A stretch of 33,394 nt of DNA from an uncultured Ruminococcus sp. (GTDB taxonomy: Bacteria; Bacillota; Clostridia; Oscillospirales; Ruminococcaceae). The notes beneath the pieces were generated by a model. That model worked only from the letters and a program-made list of their open reading frames with translations, had not been told where the DNA came from and did not search any database. Positions within the stretch are counted from its first letter, which is position 1. Each line of letters opens with the position of its first letter. Below are positions 28,819 through 33,394 of the stretch, piece after piece. The stretch covers positions 1 to 33,394 of the forward strand of contig CALEPT010000215.1 of assembly GCA_937910385.1 (NCBI GenBank), written 5' to 3'. Position numbers and translations under genes: made by a program.

Positions 28819-30213
28819 ATGTTTTATTGTCGTGAAAATGAACTGGGAAAACTAAAGCATCGCTATGATGATAACAACTTTGAATGTGTTGTTATTTATG
28901 GACGCAGAAGAGTTGGTAAAACAGCACTGATAAAAGAATTCTGTCAGAATAAGCCGGTCATATTCTTTTCTGCTCTCAATGCCACATCTCAGGAAAACCT
29001 TGAAAGCTTATCAAGAGCGATTTATGAGTATAAGAATCCTGATCTTGCCGGCGGTGACGCTCCCATATATCCCAGCTATGACGCTGCTTTACAGGAAATA
29101 ACTGAACTATCAAAGGAAAATCGCCTTATATTTGTAATTGACGAATATCCCTATCTTGCAAAAGCTGAGAAGTCCATATCGTCGCGGCTTCAGCATATCA
29201 TCGACCATACATGGCAGAACAGTCAGCTTTTCCTTATCCTCTGCGGTTCTTCCATGAGCTTTATGGAATATCAGGTGCTTGGATATGAAAGTCCGTTGTA
29301 TGGCAGAAGGACTGCTCAGTTCAAGCTTGAAGCCCTTAAATACCGTGAGATTGCAGCTTTTCTACCTGAACTTACGCCTGAACAGCTGTCACTTGTATAC
29401 GGTATAACAGGCGGAATTCCTCACTATATCAACAAGCTTGCGGTCAAGAAAGACATTGATGCAGCTTTACTTGAAAACTTATTTGACACTTCTGCATACC
29501 TCTTTGAAGAGCCTGAGAATTTGCTGAAACAAGAGCTTCGTGAGCCTGCTATGTACAATTCGATCATTACCGCGATCGCAGGTGGTGCTTCACGTTCAAA
29601 CGATATATCAACCAAAGTCGGTATCGAAAGCAGTAAGTGTGCTAAATATATTCAGGTCTTACTTGATCTTGGCATTCTACAGAAAGAAACTCCGCTCACT
29701 GAAAAGCCAGGACGAAAGACGGTATATGCAATCAAAGACCAGTTCTTCCGTTTCTGGTATAGATTCGTGCCTCGCAATATGACTGCTATCACATCCGGTC
29801 GGATCGAGAAGGTATATGATAAAGCAGTAAAAGAACACCTTCATGAACACATGGGGCTTACCTTTGAGGAGATATGTAAGGAGTATCTGCTTTATTATGC
29901 TGATGACCTTCCGATAACTCTTGCGGATATTGGTCAGTGGTGGGGTTCGGACAAGACTACTCGTAAAGAAGTACAGATTGATATCGTCGGCAAATCTGCT
30001 GATAACGATGAATATATAATCGGTTCGTGCAAATACCGCAATGAAAAGATCGGAGTTGACGAGCTGGAACTCATTAAGCACTACGCATCTGTATTCGGTA
30101 AGGGAAGCAAATATCATTACTACATTTTCTCACTGGGCGGTTTCACTAAGGAACTTCTTGAGTGTGAAAAGTGTGGGGAAGTCAGACTTCTTACCCTGAA
30201 TGAACTGTATTAA
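28819..30213 (+). CDS. DUF234-type ATPase 2
   Basis: 464 aa paralogue of the 480-aa protein at 22515: P-loop YGRRRVGKT, FVIDEYPYL Walker B, CGSSMSF, winged helix (SRSNDISTKVG), FFRFWYRFV and C-terminal DUF234. In the nuclease-like signature the acidic residue is replaced: D388...GS403-C-K405 instead of GEC-K, so any nuclease activity is probably lost or altered. GGAGGAG before the ATG; consensus promoter. The downstream phzF starts 10 nt after the stop. Function unknown. Confidence 0.85.
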   Translation: MFYCRENELGKLKHRYDDNNFECVVIYGRRRVGKTALIKEFCQNKPVIFFSALNATSQENLESLSRAIYEYKNPDLAGGDAPIYPSYDAALQEITELSKENRLIFVIDEYPYLAKAEKSISSRLQHIIDHTWQNSQLFLILCGSSMSFMEYQVLGYESPLYGRRTAQFKLEALKYREIAAFLPELTPEQLSLVYGITGGIPHYINKLAVKKDIDAALLENLFDTSAYLFEEPENLLKQELREPAMYNSIITAIAGGASRSNDISTKVGIESSKCAKYIQVLLDLGILQKETPLTEKPGRKTVYAIKDQFFRFWYRFVPRNMTAITSGRIEKVYDKAVKEHLHEHMGLTFEEICKEYLLYYADDLPITLADIGQWWGSDKTTRKEVQIDIVGKSADNDEYIIGSCKYRNEKIGVDELELIKHYASVFGKGSKYHYYIFSLGGFTKELLECEKCGEVRLLTLNELY

Positions 30214-30223
30214 GGAGAAACAA

Positions 30224-30871
30224 ATGAAACAATACATCGTTGACGCATTCACGGATAAAATATTCTCAGGTAATCCTGCTGCTGTGTGCGTTCTGGACTC
30301 GTTTCCAAGTGAAGACATCATGCAGAGTACCGCAGCTGAGAACAATCTGGCGGAGACTGCATTTGTTGTCAAAGAGAATGACCGTTACCATATCCGCTGG
30401 TTCACTCCCAAGAGTGAGATCAATTTCTGTGGACATGCTACTTTGGCGACTGCTTTTGTTCTTTTCAATTACTATGCACAGGATACGGATACTCTCAACT
30501 TCTACGGCCAGATCGGTGAATATACGGTTCATAGATCCGGAGAATTGATAAGAGTGAAGTTTCCTGCTTATAAGCTGGAACATATCGAGATAACCGATAC
30601 CATGATCGAAGCTCTTGGTACTATACCTCTTGCTGCATACAAAGACAGGGATATACTGTTCATTCTGCGTGATGAGGATGAAGTTCGGGACTTGCAGCCT
30701 GATATGGAGCTTTTATCAAAGCTGGACGGTGCTTGTATAGCCGTCACTGCTAAGGGTGCGGAATACGACTGTGTTTCCAGAGTATTCGCTCCAAAATTCG
30801 GTATAGATGAGGATCCGGTGACCGGTTCAACACATTGCATGATCGCTCCATACTGGTGCAAACGACTGAAC
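30224..30871 (+). pseudogene. phzF, 5' part, interrupted by IS256-type element
   Basis: 216 codons of a PhzF-family isomerase: MKQYIVDAFTDKIFSGNPAA, NNLAETAFV, FCGHATLATAFVL and EDPVTGSTHC, the last being the C-terminal catalytic-site signature of the diaminopimelate-epimerase-like fold. Reading continues 7 codons into the insertion sequence before a stop. Joined with 32371-32499, removing the element and one copy of the 9-bp duplication, the frame gives a normal 258-aa PhzF ending FSINEIVGL. AAGGAG before the ATG. The original role was isomerisation of a small metabolite, unidentified; the gene is now broken and missing its last 42 residues. Confidence 0.9.
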
Positions 30872-30925
30872 GGCTCTGCGAAAAAAACTCTGTAAATTCA
30901 AAAACTGTGATAAAAACGTTATGAT

Positions 30926-30959
30926 GGAGCGGCTTGAAAATAGTCGCTCCGATTTTTTT
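30926..30959 (+). terminator. Terminator inside left end of IS
   Basis: GGAGCG/CGCTCC stem with a 13-nt loop and seven-T run. It would stop phzF read-through into the element. Confidence 0.7.
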
Positions 30960-30998
30960 ACAGTATACAATGAATACTGTAATTTGTCAAGGTTCTTT

Positions 30999-31051
30999 GG
31001 ATATCAGCCTGATGGAATGGAGCGCAGCGGAATGGAATCAGGCTGATATCC
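30999..31051. repeat. 15-bp perfect inverted repeat by transposase stop
   Basis: 30999-31013 (GGATATCAGCCTGAT) and 31037-31051 are exact inverted repeats; the 23-nt loop holds a direct repeat of GGAATGGA. It lies just past the transposase stop and may end its transcript or block outside transcription. Confidence 0.65.
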
Positions 31052-31057
31052 GGCGGC

Positions 31058-32284
31058 TCAGCCGATCCTGTCGGGATACATAATCTCAAGTTCGCCCAGG
31101 ACTTTGCCCCAGTTTCTCAGTGGCATAGTCCATTTCTTAGCTATCTCATGCGTTGCAAGATACAGAGCCTTCAAGAGTGCTGTATCGCTCGGAAATACGC
31201 TTCTCTGCTTGTTCAGACGGCGATAGCCGCTGTTAAGGCTCTCGATGGCGTTGGTGGTGTAAATGACCTTCCTGACGTCGGATGAGAACTTAAAAATCGG
31301 TGATATTACGTCCCAGTTCTTGTACCAGCTCTTCATAGCGTTGGGATAATCGTCCTCCCATTTTTCAGTAACACGATCAAGAGCTTCAAGAGCAGCATCC
31401 TCGGAAGGCGCATGATAGATCGTTTTAAGGTCATTTGCCAACTCCTTCTTGTTCTTCTCACCGACGTATTTCAGTGTATTTCTTACCTGATGAACGATGC
31501 AGCGCTGAAGCTCAGTCTGCGGAAATGCAGCTGATACGGCTTCTTTTATTCCTGTAAGTCCGTCTGCGCAGATGACGAGAATATCCTTAACTCCGCGATT
31601 TTTCAGCTCGTTCAGAACGCCAAGCCAGTACTTGGCGCTCTCGTTTTCACCGATATGTATTGAAAGGACTTCCTTGTGACCTGTTATGCTGACAGCAAGA
31701 ATCACATATGCGGCAAGCTTCCTGATCTGTCCGTTATCACGAACTGAGAAGTGTACTGCATCTACAAATACTATCGGATATACTTCGTCCAATGGACGTT
31801 TCTGCCAGTCCTCTATCTGCGGGAGAAGGCGGTCTGTGATGTCTGAAACCATGCCATCGCTGACTTCAAATCCGTAGATATCTTCGATAGTTTCGCTTAT
31901 CTGGCGTGTGGTCATCCCTTTAGCATACAGAGCAATTATCTTCTGCTCAATGCCTGAGATGTCCTTCTGACGCTTCTTTACGACTTTTGGCTCAAAACTG
32001 CCGTCACGATCCTGCGGCGCTTCTATTTCGGTTTCTCCGAAGTTTCCGCGGATCTTCTTGGTTTTCTTACCGTTACGATAGTCAGGATTGTCGGAACGTT
32101 CATATTCCTGATATCCCAGATGTTCGTCCATTTCGGACTCAAGCATTTCCTGGATCGTTCCTCCGAGAAGGTCTTTGAGAGCATTCTCAATATCCTTAGC
32201 CGACTTGATGTCATATTCCTCAAGCAGCATTCCTATGATATTCTTCTTTCCTTCACTCATTGGTTCTCTTTTTCTTCTTGCCAT
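31058..32284 (-). CDS. IS256-family transposase
   Basis: 408 aa, intact. The mutator-type DDE catalytic triad is present: D175 (VFVDAVHF), D241 (VICADGLTG) and E348 (YTTNAIESLN), with the family-typical C-RCIVHQVRNT segment. N-terminal DNA-binding region includes TTRQISETIEDIYG. AGGAGG lies before the ATG. It lies wholly inside the 1490-bp element. It carries out cut-and-copy transposition through a circular intermediate in known members. Confidence 0.95.
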   Translation of the reverse strand: MARRKREPMSEGKKNIIGMLLEEYDIKSAKDIENALKDLLGGTIQEMLESEMDEHLGYQEYERSDNPDYRNGKKTKKIRGNFGETEIEAPQDRDGSFEPKVVKKRQKDISGIEQKIIALYAKGMTTRQISETIEDIYGFEVSDGMVSDITDRLLPQIEDWQKRPLDEVYPIVFVDAVHFSVRDNGQIRKLAAYVILAVSITGHKEVLSIHIGENESAKYWLGVLNELKNRGVKDILVICADGLTGIKEAVSAAFPQTELQRCIVHQVRNTLKYVGEKNKKELANDLKTIYHAPSEDAALEALDRVTEKWEDDYPNAMKSWYKNWDVISPIFKFSSDVRKVIYTTNAIESLNSGYRRLNKQRSVFPSDTALLKALYLATHEIAKKWTMPLRNWGKVLGELEIMYPDRIG

Positions 32285-32370
32285 AAAAAATCAGCCTCCT
32301 GTGATATTATTTCTATTTTACCACAGTTGACTGATTTTTTACAGACTTTTTTTCAGAGGCTCGACTGAAC

Positions 32371-32499
32371 AAAACGAACATAACCGCTTTCCAAGCATCT
32401 TCCCGTACCGGTATTCTGTACTGTGAATGTGCCGATGATAAGGTCATTATCTCCGGTAACGCCGTACTCTTCTCAATAAATGAAATTGTTGGTCTATAA
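32371..32499 (+). pseudogene. phzF, 3' part
   Basis: 42 codons plus TAA in the frame of the phzF 5' part: KTNITAFQASSRTGILYC...SGNAVLFSINEIVGL, the usual C-terminal strand of PhzF proteins. No start or ribosome site; it is the severed tail of the gene at 30224. Confidence 0.9.
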
Positions 32500-32504
32500 T
32501 ATCT

Positions 32505-32529
32505 GCACCGCCTACGGGCGGTGCTTCTT
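32505..32529 (+). terminator. Terminator after phzF tail
   Basis: 8-bp stem GCACCGCC/GGCGGTGC with a TACG tetraloop and TTCTTT. It overlaps the last codons of the convergent 260-aa gene. Confidence 0.75.
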
Positions 32530-33294
32530 TACTACTATGAGCAAATCAATCTGCTTCACCATCATTGCAAGACGCAGTGCTGACGCCTTCAATTGGTGAA
32601 TATTTTGCTCATCTTCTTCATTGAGGTCTAACGATGCTCCGATATTTGCAAAGTGCTGGCTATTCTTAATCTGGAGCATACAAGCGTCTTTAACGGTTAT
32701 CAGTTGTTCATTAGTGAATGTATTCAGAGTATACTCATCTACTACATCTACCAAATGATCCATGACCACAGTGGTCCCTTTAACAATATCTGAAAACGAC
32801 ATATCATCCTTTTCGTTATTGACTTTTTCTATCTCAGTAGTTATATTAATATATTTATTGAGACGAGATTTTACCTCATTGAATTCAATCAGGTATACAG
32901 TACCTTCTTTCACGATTTCTGTGAGTGCATTAAGATTATTAGTTGAGATCGTGGACTTATTTCTCTGAACGTAATTATCGCGAAATGTATTGAACCAACT
33001 TGCTTCTTCTCCGAATATTGTTATAACCTCAGAACTGTGATCGTACATCTCAGGCTTTGAGGAAGTGAAGAATTCATTCACGAACTCACTGAATGAATCT
33101 AAGACCGCCTTCATTTCCTCAATGAAAGCTTTTTCTGAAGAAACGAATTTGTCGGGAGAAAGATATTCTTCAATTGAAATACATCTTCCCTTTTTTATTG
33201 TTTCATACTCATCGCCGAGTATGAATTTTCCGTATCTTTCGGTAATACGGAAATGATCTTTTTTGAGATTTGAAATAATGATGTTATTATTCAT
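32512..33294 (-). CDS. Hypothetical helical protein, paralogue of 67-840
   Basis: 260 aa; start at ATG 33294 behind AAAGGAAAA (a longer reading would run into the terminal repeat and has no ribosome site). Charged, helical, no membrane segment. Shared features with the 257-aa protein: MNN start, KGRxIS-E block, and a helical C-terminal half including an LNKYINITTEIEKV-like segment matching LNEYVEIDQFIRIN. Family and function unknown. Unlike its paralogue it lacks the GTCGCC operator. Confidence 0.7.
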   Translation of the reverse strand: MNNNIIISNLKKDHFRITERYGKFILGDEYETIKKGRCISIEEYLSPDKFVSSEKAFIEEMKAVLDSFSEFVNEFFTSSKPEMYDHSSEVITIFGEEASWFNTFRDNYVQRNKSTISTNNLNALTEIVKEGTVYLIEFNEVKSRLNKYINITTEIEKVNNEKDDMSFSDIVKGTTVVMDHLVDVVDEYTLNTFTNEQLITVKDACMLQIKNSQHFANIGASLDLNEEDEQNIHQLKASALRLAMMVKQIDLLIVVKKHRP

Positions 33295-33354
33295 TTTAAT
33301 TTTCCTTTCTGATATCTGTTGTGGGTAGATATCGTAATACTGTTTATGGTAAAA

Positions 33355-33389
33355 TAGAAATGCAGAAAAAGGGCTCCAAAAGTGCATAG
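33355..33389. repeat. Inverted repeat at right window end
   Basis: Reverse-strand reading starts CTATGCACTTTTGGAGCCC and matches 4-40 at the left end with small gaps. It lies in the upstream region of the 260-aa gene. See the left copy. Confidence 0.5.
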
Positions 33390-33394
33390 GTGAA

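Larger units (their letters stand above)
30872..32361. mobile_element. IS256-family insertion sequence, complete, 1490 bp
   Basis: Bounded by 9-bp target duplications CGACTGAAC (30863-30871 and 32362-32370). Terminal inverted repeats: left GGCTCTGCG-A7-CTCTGTAAA, right (reverse complement) AGCCTCTG-A7-GTCTGTAAA, followed on both sides by a TCA...ACTGTG block. One intact transposase gene. The transposase is on the minus strand, opposite to phzF. Confidence 0.92.

Overview
The window looks like an accessory, element-rich stretch of a low-GC Gram-positive chromosome (Clostridia, probably Ruminococcus or a close relative). The basis is strong AGGAGG-type ribosome sites, canonical TTGACA/TATAAT promoters, a Tn916-type integrase module, DUF960 and DUF1848 proteins, and an IS256-family element. 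The genus is an inference. No rRNA gene, intact tRNA or CRISPR array was seen.

Layout: (1) 1-4.0 kb, minus strand: a 257-aa unknown protein, then an operon of a VWA-domain protein plus three Cys-rich mini-proteins, then a macro-domain protein. The VWA operon and the 257-aa gene share one operator/promoter architecture. A 502-bp unit bounded by 43-bp inverted repeats and carrying a 49-aa gene follows. (2) 4.1-8.9 kb, minus strand: a frameshifted gene, a CxxC mini-protein, and a tight operon of a classic-clade AAA+ ATPase with four small proteins (two paralogous pairs) and a three-helix membrane protein. The ATPase and one small-protein pair share a C-terminal motif; this is the best candidate for an undescribed system. 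(3) 9.1-11.5 kb: tyrosine integrase, divergent Cro/C1 repressor, and two degraded gene remnants. (4) 11.75-18.9 kb: a compact integrative element between direct repeats of a tRNA 3' end. It carries two cargo genes, an XRE repressor, integrase, excisionase, a DUF927 replication-type ATPase, a probable origin-like inverted repeat, DUF1643, a 40-aa membrane peptide and DUF960. (5) 19-24 kb: a PD-(D/E)XK AAA-like ATPase, a Fic/HipA-like pair, and a DUF234 ATPase. (6) 24-26.1 kb: a remnant of a second integrative element with a chimeric recombinase and a second DUF960 copy. (7) 26.4-28.6 kb: DUF1848, then an RHH protein and an unusually short relaxase behind an AT-rich region. (8) 28.8-32.5 kb: a second DUF234 ATPase and phzF, which is split by a complete IS256-type element with a 9-bp target duplication. 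(9) A 260-aa paralogue of the first gene ends the window, and the two window ends are inverted repeats of each other.

The genes do not form one pathway. The region reads as stacked mobile elements plus stress, defence or toxin-like cassettes. All functional statements rest on motifs read by eye; no database search was run.
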